Assembly: GCF_001677885.1 (NCBI RefSeq)
Contig: NZ_LOCQ01000039.1
Span: 1 to 64,000, forward strand
Reading direction: 5' to 3'
Length of the DNA stretch: 64,000 nucleotides
Origin: Janthinobacterium psychrotolerans
GTDB taxonomy: Bacteria; Pseudomonadota; Gammaproteobacteria; Burkholderiales; Burkholderiaceae_D
The position numbers and the translations under genes were made by a program. Shown piece by piece: positions 1 through 8,467 of this stretch (within the stretch, counting starts at the first letter, position 1; each line of letters opens with the position of its first letter). The notes under the pieces are model-generated. The model searched no databases. It saw only the letters and a program-made list of their open reading frames with translations, and was not told the origin of the DNA.

Positions 1-382
1 GCATCGAGCGCTTGAGCTGCCTGGCGAAGCGGCGGTAGTTTTCGCAGAACTGCGTGTAGCCGTAGGTCTGGCGATCGGCATAGTCGGCGCGGTGCTCCTC
101 CCACAGCAGCATCAACGTCATGCCCTTACGGCGCAGTTCCTGGTGCAGGTAGCCATAATCGGGCTGCACATAGTCACTCGCCTTTTGGGCGCCGACCAGC
201 AGGCGCCGCTCCAGTGCCGCCTCGTCCATGCTTTGTACAGTGAGCCAGTCCAGGCCAGCTGCCGCAGCCAGGCCGGCGTACTTCGTGACCACACCTTTAG
301 ACAGGCCAAGTGCATTGGCAATCTGCTGGTGCGACAATTTGGCGTCAAGTTTGAGTCGTAGTACGTCCTTAATTTTACGCAT
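1..382 (-). CDS. istA: IS21-family transposase IstA, N-terminal part (runs off the left edge)
   Basis: The reverse-strand frame opens at an ATG at 382 and stays open to the window edge (127 codons). It begins MRKIKDVLRLKLDAKLSHQQ and continues with a helix-turn-helix (IANALGLSKGVVTKY), the usual N-terminal DNA-binding part of IstA transposases. The text after it (LLWEEHRADYADRQTYGYTQ FCENYRRF) is the familiar IstA stretch before the DDE catalytic core, which lies outside the window. An istB ATPase helper would be expected further left. Because only the first part is visible, I cannot say whether the element is intact. Confidence 0.85.
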   Translation of the reverse strand, partial: MRKIKDVLRLKLDAKLSHQQIANALGLSKGVVTKYAGLAAAAGLDWLTVQSMDEAALERRLLVGAQKASDYVQPDYGYLHQELRRKGMTLMLLWEEHRADYADRQTYGYTQFCENYRRFARQLKRSM

Positions 383-481
383 ATTGATCCTCGGTGCGGG
401 CACGCCATCTCCAGTCAAAAGCTGGGAGCCTACCCGTTCGGTTGCAAAATGCGTAACGTCATCACTGCGCTGTACAACACC

Positions 482-631
482 ATTCCGGCATCGTGACCAG
501 CGATTCCGGTATCGTGACCGCTGATTCCGGACAATGCCCGAAATCGGTCACGTTCGCCCGGAATGGGCGGTCACGTTCAAACGGAATGGCTGGTCACGAT
601 GCCGGAATCACTGGTCACGTTCGTCCGGAAT
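482..631. repeat. Cluster of short direct and inverted repeats at the IS21 end
   Basis: Three copies of ATTCCGG(N)ATCGTGACC-like units lie in direct orientation (482-498, 503-519, and a partial one from 524). Four copies lie in the opposite orientation, GGTCAC-N(5-8)-CCGGAAT (546-564, 569-587, 592-608, 613-631). IS21-family ends carry multiple short transposase-binding repeats, and the direct set sits at the expected place upstream of istA. The inverted set could be part of the same end or a leftover opposite end. I could not identify the exact terminal bases or a target duplication. Confidence 0.6.
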
Positions 632-919
632 ACCCAGCAGCCATTCTTTGAGCGCATCATTCATGCGTGTTTGCCAGCCCTACCCCGTCGCCTTGAAGGC
701 ATCGAGAATCTCGGTATCGAAGCGTATCGTGGTGCTGACCTTGTTGCCGCTGCCCGCAGGCCGGCCACGTCGCACGGCAAGCTCTGCTTGCGCCTGACGG
801 CCCGACACGGCCTTGCCCACCACTTCCCACCTGCCTTGCTCGAAAAACGTTTCCGTCAATTACGGCGCATCGTCCGGATCACTCCAGGATTTGGCCATAT
901 CTTTCAATTTCGCATTCAT
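608..919 (-). pseudogene. brnA: Decayed BrnA-type antitoxin with two in-frame stops
   Basis: Reading from the ATG at 919, the frame gives MNAKLKDMAKSWSDPDDAP, a TAA at 862-860, then LTETFFEQGRWEVVGKAV and RRGRPAGSGNKVSTTIRF, then DAFKATG, a TAG at 682-680, and GWQTRMNDALKEWL. This matches the BrnA antitoxin family (COG3514): a DDAPELT-like N-terminus, an RGRP linker and a ribbon-helix-helix ending in GWQTR-MNDAL. Both stops replace residues that are normally coding, so the gene is dead. A +1 frame reading ISEAARKANECEIERY (about 956-879) resembles the C-terminal tail of a BrnT toxin overlapping the brnA start, as in live brnTA operons. Its 3' end runs into the IS repeats. Confidence 0.75.
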
Positions 920-980
920 TTGCTTTCCTCGCTGCCTCTGATATGCACGTATTTTCAGACTTGCTCATCAACATTGAAAG

Positions 981-1469
981 CTACGACGGTGCCGCCTCTC
1001 CCCGCACCGCCGCTTCAATCAGCGCCACGTCGATCTTGCCCATCTCCATCATCGCCGCAAAGGCGCGGCGGGCGACTTCGCCGCCTTGCGCCATGGCGTC
1101 GGTCAGCACGCGTGGCGTGATCTGCCACGATATGCCCCAGCGGTCCTTGCACCAGCCGCAGGCGCTCTCGGTGCCGCCGTGGCTGACGATGGCGTTCCAG
1201 TAACGGTCGGTTTCTTCCTGGTCCTCGGTCGATATCTGGAACGAGAATGCTTCGTTATGCCTAAAGGTGGGGCCGCCATTGAGGCCCACGCAGGCCACGC
1301 CGCAGACAGTGAATTCCACGACCAGCACGGCGTCGGCCTTGCCGCCCGGGTAATCGGAAGGCGCATGGTGGATCGCGCCGACGCCGCTGTCGGGGAAAGT
1401 CTGGGCGTAAAAGTTGGCGGCCTCTTGCGCCTCGTGGTCGTACCAGAGGCAGATCGTGTTCTTTGCCAT
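981..1469 (-). CDS. VOC-family protein (PhnB / 3-demethylubiquinone methyltransferase-like fold)
   Basis: The 162-residue protein starts MAKNTICLWYDHEAQEAANF and contains NAEAFSFQIST-like and WGISWQITPRVL segments. These are typical of the COG3865/COG2764 PhnB-like vicinal-oxygen-chelate family. Members fold as paired beta-alpha-beta-beta-beta modules; most have no proven substrate despite the old '3-demethylubiquinone methyltransferase' label. A good Shine-Dalgarno (AAGGAG) precedes the ATG at 1469. It stands alone next to the dead brnTA locus and shows no sign of truncation. The family call is firm, but function is unknown. Confidence 0.85.
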   Translation of the reverse strand: MAKNTICLWYDHEAQEAANFYAQTFPDSGVGAIHHAPSDYPGGKADAVLVVEFTVCGVACVGLNGGPTFRHNEAFSFQISTEDQEETDRYWNAIVSHGGTESACGWCKDRWGISWQITPRVLTDAMAQGGEVARRAFAAMMEMGKIDVALIEAAVRGEAAPS

Positions 1470-1561
1470 CGTGATTCTCCTTGAAGGTGCGTGCTCATCG
1501 TAATGTACAAGGAAAAACCCTGGCAGGCCAGCACCTTACGGGCAGGCAATCGCGCCGATAT

Positions 1562-2692
1562 TTACACCGATACTGGCCGCACCAGCGCCTTGCCCACCAG
1601 CGACTGCACCATGCGGCCCAGCGGCACTTCCACCCAGCGGTGGAACGCCGCGCCGGCGCCCAGGCTGGCGGCCCAGGCCGTCAGCATGCCCAGCGCCTGC
1701 CATTCGGGCTCCAGCGGCGCGTAGCGCACAAAAACAGTATTGACAAGCAGGCTGACCGGGAAGTGAATCAGGAACACGGCATAGGAAATACGGCCCAGGG
1801 TATTGACGGCGGCGCCAAGCGGGCCGGACAATACCTTGACCCTGCGTCCGCACAGGAACAGCACGCAGGCCACCGCCAGCGCCAGCTCGATGCGGGTGCG
1901 AAACTCAACCGCCAGCGCCAGCCACGCCGGCACGATCAGCAACAGCATCATGACGGTGGCGGCATGGCCCTGGCGGCGCGGATCGCTGGCCCACCAGGCC
2001 AGCATGCCCAGTCCATAGCTGCCGAAGAAATATGGCGCCCAGTTGTCCCAGCCAGAGTCCAGGTTAAAGTACAGCAGCGAGGCCGTCACGCCCAAGGCGA
2101 CGATGGCCGGCACCAGCCACGGCCGGCGCCGCTCGCCGGCGATGCGGCCCGTGCTCCAGAACAGCAGCGCCGCCAGCGCGTACAGTTGAAAGTCGATCGC
2201 CACATACCAGGCGCCGGCCGACAGCGACTCATAGCCGAGCACGCCATGCAGCAGCAGCGCATGGGCGCCGATCTGGCCGAAGGTGGCCGGCGCCGAAATC
2301 GAATCGTGGCTCATCAGGGTCAAGGCCAGCGCATTGGCCAGCGCCGCGATCAGGGTGGCGGCGACAAAGGGCGGCGCCAGCTTGGCATAGCGGCGCCAGA
2401 TCGCCGACAGCGGCGAAGGCGACGCGGCCAGTCCCGGCAAGCCGGCAGGCGACAGCGACTTGGCGGCCAGGAAGCCGCCGATCACCAGGAACACCTGCAC
2501 GGCGATGCGCGCACTGTCGCCCAGCCAGTCCAGCAGGGCTGGCCACATGGGCTGCACATAGTCCGACATCGGGCCGTAAAACGCCAGGTGGTGCAACACG
2601 ATCAGTTGCGCCGCGCCCGCTTTCAAACCATTGATCCAACCAAACTGCGGACGATTTTTTAGGTCCGCCTGAACTGCTGTTGCTGCCGTCAT
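1562..2692 (-). CDS. Acyltransferase 3 family membrane protein (OafA/YrhL-like)
   Basis: I place the start at the ATG at 2692 (MTAATAVQADLKNRPQF), preceded by AAGGACAG, giving 376 residues. The N-terminal region has NGLKAGAAQLIVLHHLAFYG, matching the LRGIAALLVVLHH motif of family-3 acyltransferases with its conserved histidines. About ten hydrophobic segments follow, and FLVIGGFLAAKSL corresponds to the FFVLSGFL motif. Such inner-membrane enzymes transfer acetyl or other acyl groups to sugars of surface polymers. No glycan cluster is adjacent, so the acceptor cannot be guessed. Confidence 0.85.
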   Translation of the reverse strand: MTAATAVQADLKNRPQFGWINGLKAGAAQLIVLHHLAFYGPMSDYVQPMWPALLDWLGDSARIAVQVFLVIGGFLAAKSLSPAGLPGLAASPSPLSAIWRRYAKLAPPFVAATLIAALANALALTLMSHDSISAPATFGQIGAHALLLHGVLGYESLSAGAWYVAIDFQLYALAALLFWSTGRIAGERRRPWLVPAIVALGVTASLLYFNLDSGWDNWAPYFFGSYGLGMLAWWASDPRRQGHAATVMMLLLIVPAWLALAVEFRTRIELALAVACVLFLCGRRVKVLSGPLGAAVNTLGRISYAVFLIHFPVSLLVNTVFVRYAPLEPEWQALGMLTAWAASLGAGAAFHRWVEVPLGRMVQSLVGKALVRPVSV

Positions 2693-2823
2693 GCCCTGTC
2701 CTTGCCTTGCCAGGTACTTCTCGCCGCCCCCCGCGCGAACTGGCGCGTGGACGATGATTTTCCCGAGAGGCCGACATGATAGCCGAGCTGGGCAATGCGG
2801 TGACGCGCGGTTGCCTGTTGGAA

Positions 2824-4206
2824 TTAATCTTTTCGTGAAAAATCCGCGCGCAGCATGGTTTGAATGATGCTGCCGCCTTCCGGGCGTGGCCGCACCGCCA
2901 CAGCCATGGTCGGCAGCACAAACAGCACACCTGGCTGCTCTTCCATGCTCATGATCAATTGCTCCAGCTCGCGTCCGACCGACTCGGTATGCCCGAGCTT
3001 TTCCGCCAGCAGCGCTTCGCACCGGCCGCGGTAGTCGGTGCGGCGCGGGCACTGGTCCGCGCGCACGAAGGCGATATGGCGGCTCTCCAGGCGTGCCGCC
3101 AACTGCGCGACAACCGCCTCCTGGGCGCCATCGACATAGGCGGAATACGCCGCGCCGGTGCCGCCTCCCCCCTGCGCCGAGAGCAGCAGCAGCGAGACGT
3201 TGGCGCCGAACGCCCGGGCAGCCGCTGGCGGCACATAGGCAAACGGCGGCGCGTAGTCTTTGCCGAATGTCTGCTGCAACTGCGCCGCATTCGCCCTGCG
3301 CCAGGCCGGCAGGCAGCGGGCATTGCTGGCGGCAAAGCATTGCGTGTAGCCGGTGCGGTCATCGAGAAACAATTCCTCGACCGCATTGGCCGGCGCGCCA
3401 GCCGCAGCCACTGGCCGCACCTCCCACTTGCCGGCGCCATTCTTGTACCAGGCCAGGGTGGTGCGCGCCCATTCCCATATGCGCACATACGGATTGACGT
3501 GTTCGTCGAGCGCTTCGGGCAGATACGTCCTGGGCAGGGCGATCGCGTCGCGCCGACCGCCGTCGGCATCGACCACCATCACCATCGATGGCGCCTCATG
3601 GCTGTCGACCAGGGCAAACGCGGCGCCGTCCGGCGAGATCGCGGCCAGGGTGTTGGCATACAGGTTGTACTGATCGGCCAGCGTCTGGGGCACCACGGTG
3701 GTCTTCACCGGTAGCGCGCGCAGCAGGAAGCCTGGCCGCATGTCGCCCGGAAAATACAGCAGGCCAGGCGCCATCGGAAAACCGTGCGGATACGCCTTGG
3801 TGGCACGGTATTGAACAGCCAGCGGCAGATTTTCCACCACCGCCTTGCCATCGCGTTCATAGGCAATCTGCAGCACCCGGTCGTAGTTTTCGAATACTTC
3901 GGCAAAATACACGGGCGGCTCCAGGCCATCCCAGCGCGTCAGGTCTTCGGCCTGCTTGATCAGCACCCTGTCGCGGTACAGCAGCCGCATCGACGCGATC
4001 TGGGTCGACGTCAAAAAGCCGCCGCCCTGGCGGTACATGATGGACAGGGCCGTGAATGGCCCGGCGGGAGTGGCTTCAGTGACGCTTTCGCCGCGCTTGA
4101 GCACGCCGGCGTAAGGGCCTTCGGGCGGCTCCGTGTACGGCGAACAGGCGGCCAGCAGCATGGCGGCCGCAAGCCAGGAAAAAGCAGAGCGCGCAAAAGC
4201 TGGCAT
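2824..4206 (-). CDS. Predicted lipoprotein of unknown function
   Basis: The 460-residue protein has a short basic N-terminus, a hydrophobic stretch and a lipobox (LLAACS, Cys at about residue 21), so it should be lipidated and sit in the cell envelope. The rest is soluble and mixed alpha/beta. A segment ISPDGAAFALVDSHEAPSMV looks like a single WD/TolB-type propeller blade. I do not recognise the family. It is followed by the acyltransferase on the same strand, but more than 100 bases separate them, so co-transcription is only possible. Confidence 0.7.
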   Translation of the reverse strand: MPAFARSAFSWLAAAMLLAACSPYTEPPEGPYAGVLKRGESVTEATPAGPFTALSIMYRQGGGFLTSTQIASMRLLYRDRVLIKQAEDLTRWDGLEPPVYFAEVFENYDRVLQIAYERDGKAVVENLPLAVQYRATKAYPHGFPMAPGLLYFPGDMRPGFLLRALPVKTTVVPQTLADQYNLYANTLAAISPDGAAFALVDSHEAPSMVMVVDADGGRRDAIALPRTYLPEALDEHVNPYVRIWEWARTTLAWYKNGAGKWEVRPVAAAGAPANAVEELFLDDRTGYTQCFAASNARCLPAWRRANAAQLQQTFGKDYAPPFAYVPPAAARAFGANVSLLLLSAQGGGGTGAAYSAYVDGAQEAVVAQLAARLESRHIAFVRADQCPRRTDYRGRCEALLAEKLGHTESVGRELEQLIMSMEEQPGVLFVLPTMAVAVRPRPEGGSIIQTMLRADFSRKD

Positions 4207-4267
4207 GCGTGTGGGTTCCCCGGTGATTGCTGGAAGATCAGCAATATCGAAGATATTCTACGGCAAC

Positions 4268-4594
4268 TCAGCTGTCGCTTGCGCCGGATTGCCGCAGGAT
4301 CGCCGCCAGCAAGCCCGGGAAGCGGCTGTCCATGTCGGCCCGACGCAGCCGGTTCATGTGGGTGGTGCCGGTGTTTTCGGTCCACACCAGCCCGGCTTCG
4401 CGCAGCACCTTGAAATGGTGCGACACGGTGGACTTGGGCCGCCCACCGTCGAGGTCGCCGCAGGCGGCGGCATCGACGCGGGCCAGGTGCTGCACGATGC
4501 CGAGGCGTATGGTATCGCTGAGGGCGTACAGTACGCGCTCAAGGACGAATTCGCTGGCTGGTGGGTGTTTGTGTGGTCGCATGGGCAGAATCAT
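4268..4594 (-). CDS. ArsR-family winged-helix transcriptional regulator
   Basis: The 108-residue protein (start ATG 4594; ATG 4582 is an alternative) carries VLYALSDTIRLGIVQHLAR, a recognition helix in KSTVSHHFKVLREAGLVWTE, and a short wing. This is the ArsR/SmtB core. There is no obvious metal-binding CxC motif on the recognition helix; a lone Cys in AACGDLDGG could in principle sense electrophiles. It is divergent from the XenA-type reductase gene with an 18-bp perfect palindrome between them. I infer that it represses itself and the reductase, with the inducer unknown. Confidence 0.88.
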   Translation of the reverse strand: MILPMRPHKHPPASEFVLERVLYALSDTIRLGIVQHLARVDAAACGDLDGGRPKSTVSHHFKVLREAGLVWTENTGTTHMNRLRRADMDSRFPGLLAAILRQSGASDS

Positions 4595-4620
4595 ACACGA
4601 TACGCTATACTCCTTCCATT

Positions 4621-4638
4621 CTTCGAAAACTTTCGAAG
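4621..4638. promoter_or_regulatory. Perfect palindrome, likely ArsR-family operator
   Basis: CTTCGAAA-AC-TTTCGAAG is an 8-bp perfect inverted repeat with a 2-bp spacer. It lies between the divergent ArsR-type gene (start 4594) and xenA (start 4674). Its size and symmetry fit a winged-helix dimer site. Both genes could be controlled from it. Confidence 0.7.
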
Positions 4639-4673
4639 TACAGAACCAACCACTCATTTTTGCAAAGGCCACC

Positions 4674-5762
4674 ATGTCCGCCCTGTTCCAGCCCTACCAC
4701 CTCAAAGATATTACCCTGCGCAACCGTATCGCCGTGCCGCCGATGTGCCAGTACATGGCCAATGACGGCCTGGTTAATGAATGGCATCTGTCGCACTACG
4801 CCGGCATGGCCCGTGGCGGCGCCGCCCTGGTGATCGTCGAAGCGACAGCTGTTTCGCCGGAAGGGCGCATCACCCCCGGCTGCACCGGCATCTGGAGCGA
4901 TGCGCTGGCGCAAGGCTTCGCGCCCATCGTCAAGGAAATCAAGCAGGCCGGCGCGGTGCCAGGTATCCAGATCGGCCACGCCGGCCGCAAGGCCAGCGCC
5001 AACCGTCCATGGGAAGGCGACGACCATATCGCCGAAGGTGATCCACGCGGCTGGGAAACGATTGCGCCGTCGGCGATCGCCTTTGGCGGCGGCCTGGGCA
5101 AGGTGCCGCGCGCCATGACCCTGGACGATATCGCCCGCGTGCGCCAGGATTTCGTGAACGCCGCCGTGCGCGCGCGCGAGGTGGGCTTCGAATGGCTGGA
5201 GCTGCATTTCGCCCACGGCTACCTGGGCCAGAGCTTTTTCTCGTTTCATTCCAACCAGCGCGACGATATCTATGGCGGCAGCCTGGAAAACCGCAGCCGC
5301 TTCCTGCTTGAAACCTTGAAAGCCGTGCGTGAAGTCTGGCCCGAACACCTGCCGCTGACGATCCGTTTCGGCGTGATCGAATTCGACGGCCGCGATGAAG
5401 AAACCCTGTTGGAGTCGATCGGCCTGGTGCGCCAGTTCAAGGACGCCGGCATGGACATGATCAGCGTCAGCATGGGCTTTACCATTCCCGACGCGACGAT
5501 ACCCTGGGGCCCGGCCTTCATGGGTCCGATCGCCGAACGCGTGCGTAACGAAGCGGGCGTGCCGGTCTCGTCGGCCTGGGGCTTCGGCACGCCGGCCATC
5601 GCCGAGCAAGTGGTGAAGGACGAGCAGCTCGACGTGGTGATGGTCGGCAAGGCCCACCTGGCCAATCCGCACTGGGCGTATTTCGCGGCCAAGGAACTGG
5701 GCCTGCCGCGCGCCTCGTGGACCATGCCGGCGCCGTACGCGCACTGGCTGGAACGCTACTGA
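4674..5762 (+). CDS. xenA: NADH:flavin oxidoreductase of the Old Yellow Enzyme family (XenA/YqjM type)
   Basis: The 362-residue FMN TIM-barrel protein starts MSALFQPYHLKDITLRNRIA and ends APYAHWLERY, very like Pseudomonas XenA from memory. PPMCQY carries the active-site Cys and Tyr of the YqjM/XenA subgroup. ELHFAHGYLGQSFF carries the two substrate-binding histidines, and GGSLENRSRF binds the cofactor. These enzymes reduce activated C=C bonds and nitro groups with NAD(P)H and serve in detoxification. A small deviation is SFHSN where relatives usually have SEHSN or SPLSN. Expression is probably governed by the divergent ArsR-type regulator. Confidence 0.93.
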   Translation: MSALFQPYHLKDITLRNRIAVPPMCQYMANDGLVNEWHLSHYAGMARGGAALVIVEATAVSPEGRITPGCTGIWSDALAQGFAPIVKEIKQAGAVPGIQIGHAGRKASANRPWEGDDHIAEGDPRGWETIAPSAIAFGGGLGKVPRAMTLDDIARVRQDFVNAAVRAREVGFEWLELHFAHGYLGQSFFSFHSNQRDDIYGGSLENRSRFLLETLKAVREVWPEHLPLTIRFGVIEFDGRDEETLLESIGLVRQFKDAGMDMISVSMGFTIPDATIPWGPAFMGPIAERVRNEAGVPVSSAWGFGTPAIAEQVVKDEQLDVVMVGKAHLANPHWAYFAAKELGLPRASWTMPAPYAHWLERY

Positions 5763-5905
5763 TAGCCCCCGTCAGGAACAGCAAAGCGCATATTCGCACC
5801 GGCGCCAGGACCACGCCGGTGCCAGCGACGAGCGACCCGCACGGCCGTCGCATGCTTCGACTACAATTTATCCCTACACTGTTTACTAGACCAACGGGAC
5901 ACACG

Positions 5906-6661
5906 ATGATCGTCTTTATTACCGGCGCCACCGCCGGCTTTGGCGCCGCAATGGCGCGCACCTTTGTTCGCAACGGCCACCGGGCAATCATCAGCGGGCG
6001 CCGCGCCGACCGCCTGCAGGCGCTGGCCGCCGAGCTGGGCGAGGCCGCCCTGCCGCTGCTGCTGGACGTGACCGACAAGGTTTCCATCAGCACCGCGCTC
6101 GACAGCATTCCGGCCGATTGGCAAGCCATCGACGTGCTGATCAACAATGCCGGCCTGGCGCTGAACGTGGCGCCTGCCCATGAGGCGTCGCTGGAAGACT
6201 GGGACACCATGATCGCCACCAATATCAGCGGCCTGGTCGCCATGACGCGCGCACTGCTGCCGGCCATGGTGGCGCGCGGCAGCGGCACCATCATCAACCT
6301 GGGCTCGGTTGCCGGCGACACGCCCTACCCCGGCGGCAATGTCTACGGCGCCACCAAGGCCTTTGTCGAGCAGTTCACGCTGAACCTGCGCGCCGACCTG
6401 GTCGGCACCGGCGTGCGCGCTACCAATTTGGCGCCGGGCCTGTGCGGCGGCACCGAGTTTTCCAATGTGCGCCTGAAAGGCAACGACGAAGCGGCGGCCA
6501 AGGTCTACGAGGGCACGCAGCCTTTGACGGCCGAGGACATCGCCGAGACTGCTTACTGGATCGCCACCCTGCCGCCGCATATCAACGTCAACCGCATCGA
6601 GATGATGCCGACCTGCCAGGGCTATGGCCCGCTGAACATCAAGCGCAAGCTGGCAACGTAA
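5906..6661 (+). CDS. ydfG: YdfG-type short-chain dehydrogenase (3-hydroxy acid / malonic semialdehyde)
   Basis: The 251-residue protein opens MIVFITGATAGFGAAMARTF, with the NADP-binding TGxxxGxG motif at about residues 6-13. It has NNAGLAL, the catalytic Ser in NLGSVAG, and YGATK (Tyr/Lys). VYGATKAFVEQF and PGLCGGTEFSNVRLKG are characteristic of E. coli YdfG, which oxidises L-allo-threonine and 3-hydroxy acids and reduces malonic semialdehyde in pyrimidine breakdown. The enzyme family is sure; the physiological substrate is inferred. No operon partner is visible. Confidence 0.92.
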   Translation: MIVFITGATAGFGAAMARTFVRNGHRAIISGRRADRLQALAAELGEAALPLLLDVTDKVSISTALDSIPADWQAIDVLINNAGLALNVAPAHEASLEDWDTMIATNISGLVAMTRALLPAMVARGSGTIINLGSVAGDTPYPGGNVYGATKAFVEQFTLNLRADLVGTGVRATNLAPGLCGGTEFSNVRLKGNDEAAAKVYEGTQPLTAEDIAETAYWIATLPPHINVNRIEMMPTCQGYGPLNIKRKLAT

Positions 6662-6719
6662 TCGAAAGGTCGCCCGGCCTTCCACGGCGAGTCAGTTGAC
6701 CACCCCACGCCTGGCGCCC

Positions 6720-8231
6720 TTACTCGCTTTCCACGCTGGCGCTGTCGCCAACGCCGGCCGGCATGCGCAGGCCGGCGCCGACCACGCTCAGGCGCAGACC
6801 CGGCACGACGTTGGTATTGACCACCGGCCCCGCTTGCACTTGCAGCACCGGCGCAGCGCGGCTGGCAAAGGCTAACGCTTGCGTGGTGGCGACAGCAGCA
6901 TCGTCCTTGCCGGTCACGGCGTCTTGCGTCGCCGGCAAGGCGGGAGGCGTGTTTGCCTGCACCATATCGCCTTGCGAAGCCGCCACGGCGAGCGTGCCCA
7001 GCGCACTGGACAGGGCCGCTTGCAGCGCTGGCGTGGGGGCCGCAACCGGCGGCGCCTGGTTCGGATTGACGGTCAATACGCCTGGCGTATAGGCCAGCGC
7101 ATAATTGACCGCGGTCTGTCCGCCCGCCGACACCGCGTAGGCGCCCACTACCGAACCGGCGGTGGCGTCGGTGGTGAACGCCAGGTTACCGCCCACCTCG
7201 CCCACTACCGTATCGGCGCCCAGCAAACCGGTGTAGCTGGCGGTGAAGGCCGGGTTCGCACTGCCCTGGTTTTTCGCGGCGCTGTCCACCCGCACGGACA
7301 GCGCGGCCTGGCCTATGGTCGCGGTGGTGCTGGCCGTGGTGTTGACCACGTAGTTGCCCGCGTCCGCACCGCCGAGGGCGATGCCGCTCACCGTCACCGT
7401 CTTGTTCACGCCGGCATTTTTGGTGGCGAAGCTGGCGCCGGTGTTGCTGATGCTCAGCACATCGCCGGCGATGCGGTTGTCACTGAGCGCCACGCTGGCA
7501 TTGCTGGTGGTGTCGTACACACGGTTGGCGCCGGTTGCGGCCACCACCAGGCTGGCCGGCGTGATGTTGGCCGTGGCGCGGGCTTGATTGCTGACCAGCG
7601 TGTAATTGCCGGCGTCAAAGCCAGACAGGGCGATGCCGCTGACATTGACCGTCTTGCCTTTGGCCGCGTTCTTGTCGACAAACGCGCCGCTGGCGCTGGC
7701 GCTCAGGCTGTCGCCAGCGACCATGCCGGCAAACACCGCGCTGCCGGTGCTGACCGTTGCCGCCGTGGTGCCGTCATAGACCTTGCTGCCGGCCTTAATG
7801 CCGGTCACGCCATTGATGGCGGCGCGGCTGATGTCGGCCGTGGTGCTGGCGGTGTTGCTGGCCAGCGTGTAGTTGCCGGCGTCGGCACCACCAAGGGCGA
7901 TGCCGCTGACACTGACCGTCTTGCCGGTGGCCGCGTTCTTGTTTGCAAACGTTCCGCTGGCACTGGCGTTCAGGCTGTCGCCGGTGACCATACCGTTAAA
8001 CGCTGCGGCGGACGTGTTGACCGTTGCTGCCGTGGTGCCGTCATAAGTCTTGCTGCCGGCGGTGATGCCGGTGACGGCATTGATGGCGGCGCGGCTGATG
8101 TCGGCGGTGGTGCTGGCGGCATTGCTGGTCAGCGTGTAATTGCCAGCATCTGTGCCGATCAAGACGATGCCTTCGACCTTGACAGTCTTGCCGTTGCCGT
8201 AGCTACACAATCCAGCACTTCCATTGCTCAT
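6720..8231 (-). pseudogene. C-terminal fragment of a YDG/MBG-repeat filamentous hemagglutinin
   Basis: The frame encodes about 500 residues made almost wholly of adhesin repeats. It starts in the middle of a YDG module (GNGKTVKVEGI, TDAGNYTLTSN). Two nearly identical 89-residue YDG units follow (AGSKTYDGTTAATV to DAGNYTLASN; AGSKVYDGTTAATV to DAGNYTLVSN), then one diverged unit (NRVYDTTSN), an MBG-type module ending NYALAYTPGVLTV, and a Pro/Ala/Gln-rich tail. No signal peptide or TPS secretion domain is present, no ribosome site precedes the first ATG (8231), and the tRNA-Lys gene starts 62 bases away. I read it as the 3' end of a large two-partner-secretion adhesin that has lost its 5' part. 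Confidence 0.8.
7569..8102 (-). repeat. Two tandem 267-bp YDG-module repeats
   Basis: Within the adhesin fragment, two consecutive 89-codon units (8102-7836 and 7835-7569) share DISRAAIN-VTGI-AGSK-YDGTTAATV and GKTV-VSGIAL-DAGNYTL. A third, more diverged unit follows downstream. Such internal repeats favour unequal recombination. Confidence 0.8.
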
Positions 8232-8293
8232 TTTGAAGAGGTAGCAACTTTACCTTGAAAAATTCCTTGCCGCCGGTCATAATAGCCGCCCTT

Positions 8294-8369
8294 GGGTCGT
8301 TAGCTCAGCTGGTAGAGCAGCGGACTTTTAATCCGTTGGTCGCAGGTTCGAATCCCGCACGGCCTACCA
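8294..8369 (+). tRNA. tRNA-Lys (anticodon TTT)
   Basis: A complete cloverleaf is readable. The 7-bp acceptor pairs GGGTCGT with ACGGCCT, the D arm is AGCTCAGCTGGTAGAGC, the anticodon loop CTTTTAA sits in a CGGA/TCCG stem, and the T arm is GCAGGTTCGAATCCCGC. The genome-encoded CCA follows at 8367-8369. The TTT anticodon reads lysine codons. A rho-independent terminator follows shortly after. Confidence 0.97.
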
Positions 8370-8385
8370 AGAATTTGCTTGATGT

Positions 8386-8414
8386 AAAAGCCAACCCTCG
8401 CCGGTTGGCTTTTT
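8386..8414 (+). terminator. Rho-independent terminator after tRNA-Lys
   Basis: The stem AAAAGCCAACC pairs with GGTTGGCTTTT across a 6-base loop and ends in a T run. It lies 16 bases past the tRNA. Confidence 0.85.
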
Positions 8415-8467
8415 GCATTTCAGCGCGCATGTTCTATCATGCTGGCATTCCAGTTGAACTCAAGCCC

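Noticed and set aside
8294-8369. tRNA-Lys as an integration (att) site of a genomic island
   Set aside because: No duplicate of the tRNA 3' end, integrase or island genes are visible in the window; flanking yigZ is ordinary core sequence.
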